DNA of 64,000 nucleotides from Candidatus Caenarcanales bacterium (GTDB lineage Bacteria; Cyanobacteriota; Vampirovibrionia; 2-02-FULL-35-15): contig JAGVKQ010000017.1 of NCBI GenBank assembly GCA_020050435.1, forward strand, positions 186,001 through 250,000. The letters run 5' to 3'. The translations under genes were made by a program, and so were the position numbers. Shown here in pieces: positions 33,826 through 42,971 of this stretch. Position 1 is the stretch's first letter, and the number at the start of each line of letters is the position of its first letter. The notes under the pieces are model-generated. The model saw nothing but the letters and a program-made list of their open reading frames with translations. It was not told where the DNA came from and ran no database searches.

Positions 33826-34251
33826 TCAATCCATTTTCTTTGATGGTTTTATTTTTGTACTGTGTATAGGAAGAGTTTTTATAATCCAAATCCCTGTGGC
33901 TTTTGTAAGTAATTTTTTATCTTTTGACTGAATTCCACCTTCTACAAAAGCAAGGTTCTTGCCTCTTTTTACTAATTTTCCAAAAGCATAAATCTCTCCA
34001 GGAAATGCAGGATTTAAGTACTCTATAGACAAACTGGCTGTAAGACACCATTCATCTTTTTCCATAGTAGTAGAAACAGCACCTGCAAGAGCTATATCTA
34101 AAAGCCCGGCTAAAACTCCACCGTGAGCAATTCCACCGTGGTTTAAATGTTTTTGCTTAAGATCAAGTTTTATTTTATAAAAGCCTTTTTTAGAAGAAAC
34201 TTCTTTAATACCCAAGTCTTTGTCATATGTGATTTTTTTAGCTTTAGTCAT
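33826..34251 (-). CDS. Hotdog-fold thioesterase, PaaI type
   Basis: A small hotdog-fold protein, likely an acyl-CoA thioesterase. HGGIAHGGVLAGLLDIALAGA (about residues 37-57) is the PaaI-type signature with the catalytic-region HGG and Asp, and SLSIEYLNPAFPGEIYAFGKLVKRG follows. Length 141 aa is standard. It converges on the Crp-type gene with 24 bases between stops. The substrate cannot be told from the sequence. The gap to metK is described separately. Confidence 0.85.
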   Translation of the reverse strand: MTKAKKITYDKDLGIKEVSSKKGFYKIKLDLKQKHLNHGGIAHGGVLAGLLDIALAGAVSTTMEKDEWCLTASLSIEYLNPAFPGEIYAFGKLVKRGKNLAFVEGGIQSKDKKLLTKATGIWIIKTLPIHSTKIKPSKKMD

Positions 34252-34296
34252 AAATACATTATAAAGCTTGTTTTTATAAAATTATGTAATCCTATT

Positions 34297-34391
34297 CTGA
34301 CCGGGTCCTGTCGGGGCTGGGACCCCTCCACATCTTGCGGTGCAGCAGCTCCTCAGATGTGGACCCTTCCCAACCTCCGCCACCCGGTCAG
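34297..34391. repeat. GC-rich 95-bp rod-like palindrome
   Basis: CTGACCGGGT (34297-34306) is the exact inverse of ACCCGGTCAG (34382-34391). A second nine-pair helix TCCACATCT / AGATGTGGA lies inside, with a short GC-rich helix between and a loop region GGTGCAGCAGCTCC. The GC content is roughly double that of the window. The shape and size fit a small stable RNA or a mobile palindrome. The signature of SRP RNA (GGAAGGAAGCAGCC) is absent on both strands. Confidence 0.8.
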
Positions 34392-34468
34392 AAAGCAACT
34401 ACTTTTTCTCCTATTCACGATTAATCATTTTTGCGATATCATATTACCTGGATCCTGTAACAATACAG

Positions 34469-34557
34469 GCTTATCCAGAGTAGCAGAGGGACTGGCCCTG
34501 TGAAGCTACAGCAACCGGGGGAAACCCAAAAGGTGCTAAATCCAGAAAGATGAGCAG
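34469..34557 (+). promoter_or_regulatory. SAM-I riboswitch upstream of metK
   Basis: The S-box consensus is easily read: CTTATCCAGAG at the 5' end, GAGGGACTGGCCC, TGAAGCTACAGCAACC, then AAGGTGCTAAATCC and the closing AGAAAGATGAG pairing with the 5' CTTATC. Binding of S-adenosylmethionine is expected to switch off metK, the gene that makes it. The run of TTATAAAAAGAAAGG downstream places the ribosome-binding site 50 bases away. Confidence 0.93.
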
Positions 34558-34618
34558 ATTTGAAATTCAGTAGGATCAAAGCTTTCCATCTAGTTATAAA
34601 AAGAAAGGAACCATATAA

Positions 34619-35878
34619 ATGGCAAAACGTTTATTCACATCAGAATCAGTAACAGAAGGACATCCAGATAAACTTTGTGATCAAATATCAGATGCGGTTT
34701 TGGATGCAGCACTTACTAATGATCCAACAAGTCGCGTAGCATGTGAAACATATTCCACAACAGGATTAATTATTATCGGTGGAGAGATTACTTCCAGGGG
34801 TTTAATTGATTATGAAACTCTTGCTAGAAAAACAGTAGAAGAAATCGGATACGCTGGACCTGATGCAGGTGGTTTTGATGCACATACTTGTGGAGTTTTA
34901 GTCTGCGTTAAAGGACAATCTCCAGACATTAGTCAGGGTGTAACCACAGCAAAAGAGCATAGAGATAAAGGCTCCAGTGATGAGTTTGATAAAGTCGGAG
35001 CAGGTGACCAAGGTTTAATGTTTGGTTTTGCATGTGATGAAACACCAGAGCTTATGCCACTTCCTATAAGCCTTTCACATAAGTTAGCTCTTAAGCTTAC
35101 AGAAGTTAGAAAAAAAGGGATTTTGCCTTATCTAAGACCAGATGGAAAAACACAGGTAACAGTAGAATACGATGAAAACAATAAACCAAAAAGAATTGAT
35201 GCCATTGTAATTTCTACTCAACATGCTGGAACTATAAACGGTAAAACCAGTGATGCTGACTTACAAAAAATCATAGACACTGATCTTAAAGAGTTAGTAG
35301 TAAAACCATTCACTAAAGAGCTTGGTCCATTATTTGATAAAGAAACAAAATACTTTATTAATCCATCAGGCAGATTTGTAATCGGCGGACCACAGGGTGA
35401 TGCTGGACTTACAGGTAGAAAAATCATTGTGGATACTTACGGTGGTTATGCTCGCCATGGTGGTGGTGCATTTTCAGGAAAAGATCCTACAAAAGTAGAT
35501 AGATCAGCATGTTATGCAGCTCGTCATATTGCTAAAAACGTAGTGGGCGCAGGACTAGCTAGACACTGTGAAGTTCAGGTTTCATATGCTATTGGTGTAG
35601 CCAGACCAATATCTATAAACGTTTCTACATTCGGCACAGGAAAAATGAAAGATGAAGTACTCGGTGACATCATTAATCAAGTATTTGATATGAGGCCACT
35701 AGCTATCATTCAGAAGTTTAATTTAAATAATCTTCCTAAATTAAACAATGGGCTATTTTATAGAAATACTGCTGCTTATGGACACTTTGGAAGACCTGAC
35801 TTAAATCTTCCATGGGAAGCACTGGATAAAGTAGAAGAATTAAAAAAAGCTGCTGGTAGTGCCTGCGCTGTAGCCTAA
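34619..35878 (+). CDS. metK: S-adenosylmethionine synthetase
   Basis: MetK joins methionine and ATP to form S-adenosylmethionine, the main methyl donor. The sequence has [20 protein letters not shown] (about residue 8), [21 protein letters not shown] (about 121) for substrate loops, and the phosphate-loop hexapeptide GGGAFSGKD (about 281). Length is 419 aa, within the normal range. AAAGGAACC is the ribosome-binding site. A SAM-I riboswitch precedes it, so the gene is likely controlled by its product. After the stop, AGATTAA / TTAATCT forms a weak hairpin at about 35879-35898. Confidence 0.97.
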   Translation: MAKRLFTSESVTEGHPDKLCDQISDAVLDAALTNDPTSRVACETYSTTGLIIIGGEITSRGLIDYETLARKTVEEIGYAGPDAGGFDAHTCGVLVCVKGQSPDISQGVTTAKEHRDKGSSDEFDKVGAGDQGLMFGFACDETPELMPLPISLSHKLALKLTEVRKKGILPYLRPDGKTQVTVEYDENNKPKRIDAIVISTQHAGTINGKTSDADLQKIIDTDLKELVVKPFTKELGPLFDKETKYFINPSGRFVIGGPQGDAGLTGRKIIVDTYGGYARHGGGAFSGKDPTKVDRSACYAARHIAKNVVGAGLARHCEVQVSYAIGVARPISINVSTFGTGKMKDEVLGDIINQVFDMRPLAIIQKFNLNNLPKLNNGLFYRNTAAYGHFGRPDLNLPWEALDKVEELKKAAGSACAVA

Positions 35879-35976
35879 GATTAAAAAAAATTAATCTGAT
35901 TCTAAGCTTATCTTTATTTTTTATTTATATTTCACCTAGGCCTTAAATTATGTAAATGCTAGCATTTATGTAATTT

Positions 35977-37698
35977 ATGACTTTTATATTAAGAACTCAT
36001 ATGAATACAAGAATTCCATTAGCACCAAATGGGATTGTTATTGGCAGTGATCCTGCTCAATGTCAAATACAAATGAAAGGAATTGAAGCAACTAGGCAAT
36101 GCAGAATAATTTTAGACGGCAATCTTTCTCCTAGAATTCAAGATTTATCTGGGGCTGAAGCTGATGTTAATGTTAATGGTACCAACCTTAAAGCTTTAGG
36201 CATTTTGAATCTTCAAGCTGGAGATAAGATTTCAGTAGGTGGTAGAACTTTTACTCTTGAAGAAGTAAGTGAAGCAATGTCATTTCCAGAAGCAGGAGGT
36301 TCAAATCTTCCTTTATTTGTAACTTCCATTTCTACTCCTAAAAATCCTGATGGAAGAGATGCTGCCCAACGCATATCTTTAGAAGACTTAGTGAAGTCAA
36401 AACTTTCAGGTGGATTTCCTATAATAATTCAATATCAAAATCCTGATAAACCAGTAAGAAATGCAATATTTTATCTAGATGATTATAATAGAATTACTAT
36501 AGGAAGAGACCCTGAGCATAGTATTACTCTTAAGAGTAAACAAGTTAGTACTTTGCATTGTGAGATTCTATTAATAGATGGGAAATTATATCTTAGAGAT
36601 TTAGCTTCTAGTAATGGCACTAAATTAAATGATGGCGATGAGAGAATTAATAGTGTAGAGATTGTGGGTGATAGCACTGTTAAAGCTGGCAATCAAGAAA
36701 TTCAAATTTTGATTCCAAAATATGAACCATTAGTAGAGCAAGCTCCTGTAAAACTAGCAGAACCACTTCCTGTAGTAAATAATTCAGTAAAGTTTAAAGA
36801 TGAGGCTCCTGGTACTAAAGAATTTTCTATTCAAGAAATTGACAATGATGGAGTAATAGGAGAAAAACATACTTTCTATTTACCCGATAGCTTCCCCGAC
36901 AATAAAGATGGTCTTTTTATTGATAGAAGAGAAGGAAAAATTGTTGTTAGTGACGTTAGAACTGATTCTTCTTGCGAGATACTTAATGCCAGAGGACATC
37001 TATGTATAAATGCTGGATTTTTAAGTATTAAAATTAACGATAAGAAAGTCCAAGGGGGGGAATTAATTAATGGAGATAGAATTCAAATAGGAGAACATGC
37101 TCTTTTTAAATTTACTAAAATAGATTCTGATCAATTAGATAGACCAACGGCAAATGCTCCTGCTAAAGTAGGACATTTTGTATTAGAGGAACCATTAACC
37201 GGTCCTAAAGATTTAGCAGCAGCTGGACCAACAAAAGCAGCAGCAGTTTCACCAGACACATCTGGCGAAACAATTTATAGAATTACTTTAAGTCATAAAA
37301 ATCACAAGAAAGTCTTTGAGATTTCTCAAAATAAATCAATTATTTTTGACAGACAAAGTGCAAAAGAAATGTTTAACCTGGAAGGACATGATCGATACTT
37401 AATGATGTTTAGCAGTAGAGGAAGTTTTGAATTATATATCAATGATAGTGGTGAAACTTCTTTAAGATGTGTTCATAGGGATGGGATTAAAGTAAATGAT
37501 ATTGATCTGCTCAATGGCAAATCAGTTCCATTAAACAATAAAACCATTATAAAGGTGGGTAAAGTGAGCGGCAACATTTATGATTTCACGGTAGGTGTAG
37601 AAAGAATAGATCCTGAAACTCCAGTTAAAAATGCTTCTACACCATCTACCTTCCAAAATCCTTGGTGGAAAAAATGGCCTTGGCAATGGTTTAGTTAG
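35977..37698 (+). CDS. Protein with multiple FHA domains
   Basis: FHA domains bind phosphothreonine peptides. One domain is canonical at about residues 165-235: ITIGRDPEHSI, then STLHCEI and DLASSNGTKLNDG, with Arg, Ser and His in the right places. Three other stretches look FHA-like but lack some binding residues: about 10-98 (IVIGSDPAQCQI...LSGAEADVNVNG), about 300-385 (LFIDRREGKIVVS...INDKKVQGGELINGD) and about 435-545. The C-terminus, WWKKWPWQWFS, is unusually aromatic. No kinase gene is nearby. The 3' end overlaps nadD by eight bases. No Shine-Dalgarno sequence precedes the ATG. Confidence 0.8.
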   Translation: MTFILRTHMNTRIPLAPNGIVIGSDPAQCQIQMKGIEATRQCRIILDGNLSPRIQDLSGAEADVNVNGTNLKALGILNLQAGDKISVGGRTFTLEEVSEAMSFPEAGGSNLPLFVTSISTPKNPDGRDAAQRISLEDLVKSKLSGGFPIIIQYQNPDKPVRNAIFYLDDYNRITIGRDPEHSITLKSKQVSTLHCEILLIDGKLYLRDLASSNGTKLNDGDERINSVEIVGDSTVKAGNQEIQILIPKYEPLVEQAPVKLAEPLPVVNNSVKFKDEAPGTKEFSIQEIDNDGVIGEKHTFYLPDSFPDNKDGLFIDRREGKIVVSDVRTDSSCEILNARGHLCINAGFLSIKINDKKVQGGELINGDRIQIGEHALFKFTKIDSDQLDRPTANAPAKVGHFVLEEPLTGPKDLAAAGPTKAAAVSPDTSGETIYRITLSHKNHKKVFEISQNKSIIFDRQSAKEMFNLEGHDRYLMMFSSRGSFELYINDSGETSLRCVHRDGIKVNDIDLLNGKSVPLNNKTIIKVGKVSGNIYDFTVGVERIDPETPVKNASTPSTFQNPWWKKWPWQWFS

Positions 37699-38317
37699 AT
37701 TTCATCTTTTTTCTAACTTCACTTCCAGAAATATTTATAGGTTTAGTTTTTAGTAAATGATATTTTAGGTTTTTGATTTTGGGGATCCGGTATTCGTGAT
37801 TTTTATTGTTTTTCTTTAAATTCACTTTCGAGATTGCTTTGTCTTTGGGCAGATTGCAATCTGCCCCTACAGCAATGACGTGATGAGGAAGCCTAGGAAA
37901 CACTATAAACTCAATCAATTCAACCAATCTATCTATTTTTTTCCATGTACCTAACTTCTCAAAAGCATCTTGGCCAATGAGGAAATAGGTTGATTGTTCA
38001 TGGTTAATGGTTGATAGTAGAAATTTTACGGTGTCAATTGTATAAGAAGGTCTCTTCTTCTTAATCTCTATATCTAAAGCTTCAAAATGCTTTTTCCCAT
38101 AAATAGCCTTCTTAACTAAGTCATATCGCTTTTTAGCCGGAAGTAAGTCCTTTTTTCTATGTGGGGGATTACCATTAGGGATAAAGTAAATAATGTCTAA
38201 TTTAAACTTCTTCTTAGCTGCTTCAGCCATCTTTAAATGCCCATAATGAATGGGATTAAAGGTCCCACCAAATAACCCTACATTTTTTCTTTTATTTTTT
38301 TGTCTTAAATATGTCAT
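37691..38317 (-). CDS. nadD: Nicotinate-nucleotide adenylyltransferase
   Basis: NadD adenylates nicotinate mononucleotide in NAD synthesis. GGTFNPIHYGHLKMAE (about residue 17) is the nucleotidyltransferase HxGH region, with PPHRKKDLLPA, RPSYTIDTV, IGQDAFEKLGTWKK and the ISGSEVRKKM end motif (ISxTxxR in most). A stretch around residues 149-160 (AVGADCNLPKDK) is encoded by a palindromic repeat in the variable region between the Rossmann core and the C-terminal motif. Without it the protein would be close to 195 aa, the common length. The frame is open, so the enzyme is probably intact. Confidence 0.9.
   Translation of the reverse strand: MTYLRQKNKRKNVGLFGGTFNPIHYGHLKMAEAAKKKFKLDIIYFIPNGNPPHRKKDLLPAKKRYDLVKKAIYGKKHFEALDIEIKKKRPSYTIDTVKFLLSTINHEQSTYFLIGQDAFEKLGTWKKIDRLVELIEFIVFPRLPHHVIAVGADCNLPKDKAISKVNLKKNNKNHEYRIPKIKNLKYHLLKTKPINISGSEVRKKMKSN
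37847..37870. repeat. Palindrome inserted in frame in nadD
   Basis: On the minus strand it reads GTAGGGGCAGATTG then CAATCTGCCC. On the plus strand GGGCAGATTG (37847-) mirrors CAATCTGCCCCTAC. It is preceded on the minus strand by CGTCATTGCT, the start of another repeat type. Encodes VGADCNLP in NadD. Confidence 0.8.
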
Positions 38318-38403
38318 GCATTCCTACATTAAATTTATTTTAGCTTTTATCTCTCTAAAATTTGCTAATTTAGTAAGAGTATTATTGTTTATTTATACTA
38401 TAT

Positions 38404-39321
38404 ATGAGCCAGCTTAGATTACAATTTACATCATTTTTTGTTCCTACTATAGCCCCATGTAGAGAATGTTCATATAATGATTTCAAAACTATACTTCATA
38501 GACACCGCGAACCAGGAAAGTCAAATTATATCTTACCTGATAATATTGAAGATATTCCAAAAATAGCAAGAGTACATATAGAAAGCTTAAAAAAAAAGAT
38601 ATCACCAGATCAATTGGAATCCTTATTTCATAGAGTTCATAGAGAGAGTACACGTTTTGGCATTGCATCAGAGACCTCTGATGTTTTATTCTTTTTAATA
38701 TTAAATACAGCATTAAAACAAGGTATGTTAACAAGAGAAAAACTGGAACAGTTCAAACTAGACAATTCCCACTTAATGGACCCTCCTTCAGAAAGAAATT
38801 TCGATCAGATTAAATTGGCTGCTGAAGAAGTTTTTACTAATACCGATATCGGAACAATGCTTTCTTATTTTCCTCAAACTGTTTACGGTCTAACAGATGA
38901 AAAGGAAACAATGAAAAATTTTCTTGTGTTGTTTTTAACAAATTATATGATTAGGCCTCATCGTTTCCCCACTGAACCTACTATGGATTTTTTAAAAGAA
39001 GGTGTAATTTCTACTTGGTTACAAAAAGAATTGGAAGAACTTGAATTCAAAACTAAGATCACTTATAAAGGTGATTGGTTAGACTTAAATGAACAAAAAA
39101 GAAAAGTACAATACTTAGCGCGTTCATCTTCTGAAAAAATCTCAGTTAGTGAAGATTTTAATTATTTAGATTTTGCAAAATTTAACTATATTAAATGTTT
39201 TGCTAGAACAGAATTTATTTACTTCCATCCAGGAATAACGTATAGTGACATGAAGGGCGTTACTAAACCCTGTGAACTTTTAGTAGAAGCAGATATGTTT
39301 TTAAAATTGTCAGCTATTTAA
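38404..39321 (+). CDS. Hypothetical protein, 305 aa
   Basis: Unrecognised soluble protein with no signal peptide. It begins MSQLRLQFTSFFVPTIAPC and is rich in charged helices (ARVHIESLKKKISPDQLESLFHRVH), then has a mixed C-terminal region (AKFNYIKCFARTEFIYFHPGITYSDMKG). TATACT lies four bases before the ATG, and there is no Shine-Dalgarno sequence, so the start is uncertain; it may be another leaderless gene. Its last four bases overlap the convergent proA. Confidence 0.6.
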   Translation: MSQLRLQFTSFFVPTIAPCRECSYNDFKTILHRHREPGKSNYILPDNIEDIPKIARVHIESLKKKISPDQLESLFHRVHRESTRFGIASETSDVLFFLILNTALKQGMLTREKLEQFKLDNSHLMDPPSERNFDQIKLAAEEVFTNTDIGTMLSYFPQTVYGLTDEKETMKNFLVLFLTNYMIRPHRFPTEPTMDFLKEGVISTWLQKELEELEFKTKITYKGDWLDLNEQKRKVQYLARSSSEKISVSEDFNYLDFAKFNYIKCFARTEFIYFHPGITYSDMKGVTKPCELLVEADMFLKLSAI

Positions 39322-40574
39322 GCCCTAGTTTGCCCATCACCACTAATTAAATACTTATAAGTAACTAATTGTTCTAATGCTATCGGACCTCTGGCATGTA
39401 ATTTCTGTGTAGATATTCCCACCTCTGCACCAAATCCAAACTCTTCACCATCAGTAAAACGAGTGCTGGCATTTACATAGACACATGCTGCATCAATTTC
39501 ATTTTGGAATTTTTTTGCATTGTTTTTATCCTGAGTAATAATAGATTCAGAATGTTTTGTACCATATTTATTTATGTGACTTATAGCTTCTTCTATAGAA
39601 TCTACTGTTTTTATAGCTACTTTTAAATCCAAGTACTCTTTATACCAATCTTCTTCAGTGGCATTTTTTACATCTTTAATAATATTTTTTGTTTTATCAC
39701 ATCCTAAGATCTCTACATTCTTTTCTTTCAATGAAGTTTCTAATTTAGGTAAAATACTAACTGCTATATTTTTATGAACTAAAACTGTTTCTATAGCATT
39801 ACAAACCCCTGGTCTTTGGGTTTTAGCATTGATAGCTATATCAATAGCTTTTTTCTCATCAGAACTTTCATCTATAAATAAATGACAAGTTCCGCCACCA
39901 GCTCCAATTACAGGGATTTTAGAGTGTTTATTAACAAAGTTTTTTAAGTCTTCCCCTCCACGTGGAATCACTAAATCAATAAGATTTTCTTCTTGTAAGA
40001 TTTTAATAGTTTCTTCTCTGTCTTTAGAAGCGATAAACTGAACAATGTCAGGTGATAAGGATGATTTTAACAATGCCTTATTTATAACATCTACAATAGC
40101 CTGATTAGAATACGTAGCATGCTGAGAGCCTCTTAAAATAATGGCATTTCCTGATTTTAAAGCAAGAGAAACTGCATCGGTAGTTACATTTGGTCTGGCT
40201 TCATAAATTACACATATGACACCAAGAGGCACTGCAACTTTTTCTATATTCATTCCAGCAGGATGCTTCCAACTGTCTAAAATCTTCCCTATAGGGTCTT
40301 TCTGAGCAATTACTTTTTTTATACTTCCTGCCATGCCAGAAAGTCTTTTCTCATCTAATAAAAGCCTGTCTAAAAGAGCACTTGAAAGCCCATTTTTTTT
40401 ACCAGACTCTATGTCTTTTTTATTTTCAGCAATTATAAAGTCTTTAGATTTTAAAAGCTCTTCAGAAATAAGCTCTAAGGCCTTATTTCTATCCTCATTT
40501 GAAGAAGAAGCTAGCTTTCTAGATGCTTCTTTGGCTAATTTTAATTGTTCGATTGAATTAGTCTGAGTTTGCAT
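39318..40574 (-). CDS. proA: Glutamate-5-semialdehyde dehydrogenase
   Basis: ProA reduces glutamyl-5-phosphate to the semialdehyde in proline synthesis, using NADPH. It is an aldehyde-dehydrogenase-fold enzyme with PLGVICVIYEARPNVTTDAVSLALKSGNAIILRG (about residues 95-130), the catalytic Cys region KTQRPGVCNAIETVLVH (about 251) and the C-terminal GFGAEVGISTQKLHARGP. At 418 aa the length is standard. TATAAT ends six bases before the ATG, without a ribosome-binding site. No proB (glutamate 5-kinase) is adjacent, unlike the usual proBA pair. Confidence 0.96.
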   Translation of the reverse strand: MQTQTNSIEQLKLAKEASRKLASSSNEDRNKALELISEELLKSKDFIIAENKKDIESGKKNGLSSALLDRLLLDEKRLSGMAGSIKKVIAQKDPIGKILDSWKHPAGMNIEKVAVPLGVICVIYEARPNVTTDAVSLALKSGNAIILRGSQHATYSNQAIVDVINKALLKSSLSPDIVQFIASKDREETIKILQEENLIDLVIPRGGEDLKNFVNKHSKIPVIGAGGGTCHLFIDESSDEKKAIDIAINAKTQRPGVCNAIETVLVHKNIAVSILPKLETSLKEKNVEILGCDKTKNIIKDVKNATEEDWYKEYLDLKVAIKTVDSIEEAISHINKYGTKHSESIITQDKNNAKKFQNEIDAACVYVNASTRFTDGEEFGFGAEVGISTQKLHARGPIALEQLVTYKYLISGDGQTRA

Positions 40575-40580
40575 AGTTAT

Positions 40581-40586
40581 ATTATA
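40581..40586 (-). promoter_or_regulatory. proA -10 box
   Basis: On the minus strand TATAAT ends six bases before the proA ATG. No Shine-Dalgarno sequence and no convincing -35 box are visible. Confidence 0.5.
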
Positions 40587-40602
40587 TCGTTCTTTATTAA
40601 GA

Positions 40603-40638
40603 GCATTTGTCTGATTTATTCAGCAAATGCGACCCTAC
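40603..40638. repeat. Decayed palindrome upstream of proA
   Basis: GCATTTGTCTGA and its near-inverse TCAGCAAATGC pair, and one family arm remains at the right end (GACCCTAC, the inverse of GTAGGGTC). It lies 30 bases upstream of proA. Confidence 0.55.
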
Positions 40639-40650
40639 GAAAGGAGAATT

Positions 40651-40678
40651 AAATAGAAGGTTCAGCTTGTCTGAACCT
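40651..40678 (-). terminator. Terminator after the glycosyltransferase gene
   Basis: On the minus strand AGGTTCAG, a five-base loop and CTGAACCT are followed by TCTATTTAA. It begins eight bases after the stop codon of the gene at 40686. Confidence 0.55.
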
Positions 40679-40685
40679 ATACAAA

Positions 40686-42329
40686 TTAAATCTTATAAAT
40701 CTTAACCACTGGTCCACCTCTTTCCCTCTGCCATAGAGATAAATAAGGGGAGAAAAATTCATCATATAGTGAGTCTTTTACTTTTTTATCATACTCTTTC
40801 AAGTAAGGATTGAAAACAATGATCGGTCTTAATTTTTCCATTTTTCTATAAAACTTTTTCTGCATAGCATATCCTGACTGCCTATAAACTTTTTCTGTAT
40901 CTAATGTAGAAACTACTACGTAATCAGCTTTTTTTCTCAATATCTTAAACCAATCTTTTTCTTTCATTATTTTTGAAGTTAAAGGCAGCCATTCTTCATT
41001 AACAAGGAGGTATGGATCCTCCACTTCATCTTTTATTAAATTTCTATTATATGGATCAAACCAATGTAATTGAAGATTTTGTTTAGTATAAATAATTTTT
41101 GATCCTTCAGATGTTCTTTGTCTAAGCCATTCTGAAGCTATAGCTCTAGTATCAGACAGGTTTACGATTTTATTATATCTGTCTACATACTTATATGGTA
41201 TCCACAATGCAAAAAGCAATAAGACAATAAATAGAAATTTGTTTTCTTCTTTTTCACAAAAAAGATTAAAAAACATTGCTGAAGCTAAACAAAAATAAGG
41301 GGTAATCAGTGTGGAGTATGAGGCATTAGTGAAATGAAATAAACCTAATAATCCTACATAAAAAACAGGGAAGAAGAAAATAAGTTTTAAAGCATCTACA
41401 TCGTATTCATCTTTATATTTCAAGAAGAGAGCTATTGTTGAAATATAAATTACTGGTCCTATGCTTTGAATAATAAAGCTATAAGCAAAGAGTAAAAAAG
41501 AGGAGTGTGGATAACTATAATAACCATGAACATACCTTTGAAATCCTGTGTATAAAAAGTTAAAAAGGCTAAAAATAAAGAAAGGATTTAAAACTAAAAA
41601 TATAGTTAGAAAATAGCCAAGACTTTTTTTTATTTTTTCAGAATCTCTATTTAAAATCATTGAAATTGCTGGAGTAATAAAACCTAAAAGTCCAATATAA
41701 TGCATTGATGCTCCAAGAGCAGCAGAAATAATACTTAAAAGATAGTTTTTATCTTTATTTTCAGACAATGCTCTTAATGAAAAATAAAGAGAGAGTAAAG
41801 TAAAAAAAACAAGAGCACTTTGTGGAGAAAACAATTGTGAGTACTTTACATTTATAACTGAAAACGACAAAAAAAGACAGGATAAAATACCAACAAATAC
41901 ACCAAAGAGCTCCCCTATAAAGTAAATTATAATAAGACTTCCAACCCCAAATAAAACACTTAAAAATCTAAGCGGAGTATATATATCCTGTGGGTTACTT
42001 TCAAGAGCACTAACGTAATCAGCCAAGCTAAAATTCAACGTAGAAATAAATAAAGCTATTGCATTAATGAAAATATATAGAGAAGGAACTTCATATGAAT
42101 GAAATGAGAAGAAGTTTTTTATCAAAGAGAATGTGTTTTCTAAATACTCTATTTCACCTGGATTTAATATATAAGGCAAGCCATGATTTATTTTTTGAAT
42201 TCTAATTAAAAAAGCAAAACCCAAAACCAATAACAGTATTTGAAATTTATAATTTTCTACGTAAAAGCTAAGATTTTCCTTAAGGCTTCTTTGCTGGTGT
42301 TGCTGTTGGTTTTGTGTCTTCACATTCAT
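40686..42329 (-). CDS. Membrane glycosyltransferase, PMT/ArnT (GT39/GT83) type
   Basis: This 547-residue integral membrane protein has roughly 10-12 hydrophobic segments in the first 400 residues, then a soluble C-terminal part. The first outer loop after the first membrane segment reads KINHGLPYILNPGEIEYLE, where acidic residues stand in the position of the catalytic Asp/Glu in this fold. Such enzymes move sugars from polyprenyl-phosphate carriers onto lipids or proteins outside the cell. The start overlaps the lipoprotein gene by 50 bases; the Gln-rich N-terminus (QNQQQHQQRS) may be an artefact of this, and no better start is seen. A terminator follows. Confidence 0.75.
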   Translation of the reverse strand: MNVKTQNQQQHQQRSLKENLSFYVENYKFQILLLVLGFAFLIRIQKINHGLPYILNPGEIEYLENTFSLIKNFFSFHSYEVPSLYIFINAIALFISTLNFSLADYVSALESNPQDIYTPLRFLSVLFGVGSLIIIYFIGELFGVFVGILSCLFLSFSVINVKYSQLFSPQSALVFFTLLSLYFSLRALSENKDKNYLLSIISAALGASMHYIGLLGFITPAISMILNRDSEKIKKSLGYFLTIFLVLNPFFIFSLFNFLYTGFQRYVHGYYSYPHSSFLLFAYSFIIQSIGPVIYISTIALFLKYKDEYDVDALKLIFFFPVFYVGLLGLFHFTNASYSTLITPYFCLASAMFFNLFCEKEENKFLFIVLLLFALWIPYKYVDRYNKIVNLSDTRAIASEWLRQRTSEGSKIIYTKQNLQLHWFDPYNRNLIKDEVEDPYLLVNEEWLPLTSKIMKEKDWFKILRKKADYVVVSTLDTEKVYRQSGYAMQKKFYRKMEKLRPIIVFNPYLKEYDKKVKDSLYDEFFSPYLSLWQRERGGPVVKIYKI

Positions 42330-42873
42330 CTTTTACAAATTGTAATTCCTCATCTGCATAATCTTGAATATTTGTAGCATTTGCCTTTACTTCTGCATTT
42401 GTTAAGCTTGGTATAGCTTCCTTTAAAAGAGCTATTGCATCTGCATAAAGCTTTAAAGCATAAGGACAATTTGGTTGATCTGCACCATCAAGATGATTTC
42501 CACCTTGAGCATATTTAAGATATGCATCTGCAATTTTTTGATAGCTAGCAAGCTCTGGACATTTACAACTTTGAGATTGTGATTTTATTGAAGCAATGGC
42601 ATTTTTCGTAGTAGTCTCTGCATTAGTCCACTCATCTTCTTCTAATGCTGTATATGCTTTATTTAAAGCATCTGCTGCTGGTTTGGCACAAGCACATAGA
42701 TCATCTACTTTTGCTTTAATGACTGCTTCTGGTTTTGCAGGTGCTGCTGCTGCTTTTGGTTTTACTGCAGGAGCTGGTTCTGTTTTTGCTGGGCTTTCTG
42801 CATAAGCACCTGAACATGCTGATATAAACATTGAACTTGAAATTATTATTGCTATTAATCTAGAAAAATGCAT
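42280..42873 (-). CDS. Putative lipoprotein with Cys pairs
   Basis: Unrecognised exported protein. The signal ends in a lipobox, SSSMFISAC (Cys 20), followed by an Ala/Pro/Lys-rich linker (TEPAPAVKPKAAAAPAKPE), suited to spacing a domain away from the membrane. The folded part (residues 50-185) is helical and contains DLCACAKPAAD, SCKCPE, PNCPY and DECED, possibly disulfides. The four-helix outline with alanine-rich helices recalls tetratricopeptide-like packing, but I cannot confirm it. Followed by the glycosyltransferase gene, overlapping 50 bases, so the two may work together in the envelope. Confidence 0.65.
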   Translation of the reverse strand: MHFSRLIAIIISSSMFISACSGAYAESPAKTEPAPAVKPKAAAAPAKPEAVIKAKVDDLCACAKPAADALNKAYTALEEDEWTNAETTTKNAIASIKSQSQSCKCPELASYQKIADAYLKYAQGGNHLDGADQPNCPYALKLYADAIALLKEAIPSLTNAEVKANATNIQDYADEELQFVKDECEDTKPTATPAKKP

Positions 42874-42971
42874 AGATTTACTCCTTCAGACTTTCTCTTA
42901 ACTTTATACCATATAGACGTACTTTTCTGCGGTAATACGAATATAAATCTAATTAGGAGAAATCATAGGAA

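Larger units (their letters stand above)
34252..34618 (+). other. metK leader region
   Basis: This 367-base gap holds a GC-rich 95-base palindrome (34297-34391), then a TTTTTCT run, and the SAM-I riboswitch (34469-34557) that belongs to metK. TATGTAAT at 34283-34290 is a possible -10 box for the palindrome. No protein gene is supported here. Confidence 0.6.

Noticed and set aside
34297-34391. SRP (4.5S) RNA gene
   Set aside because: The size and rod shape fit, but the conserved tetraloop region GGAAGGAAGCAGCC and the CAGG/AGCA symmetric loop are missing on both strands.
34147-34503. 118-codon frame across the metK leader
   Set aside because: It runs over the palindrome and the SAM riboswitch and has no family similarity that I can see.
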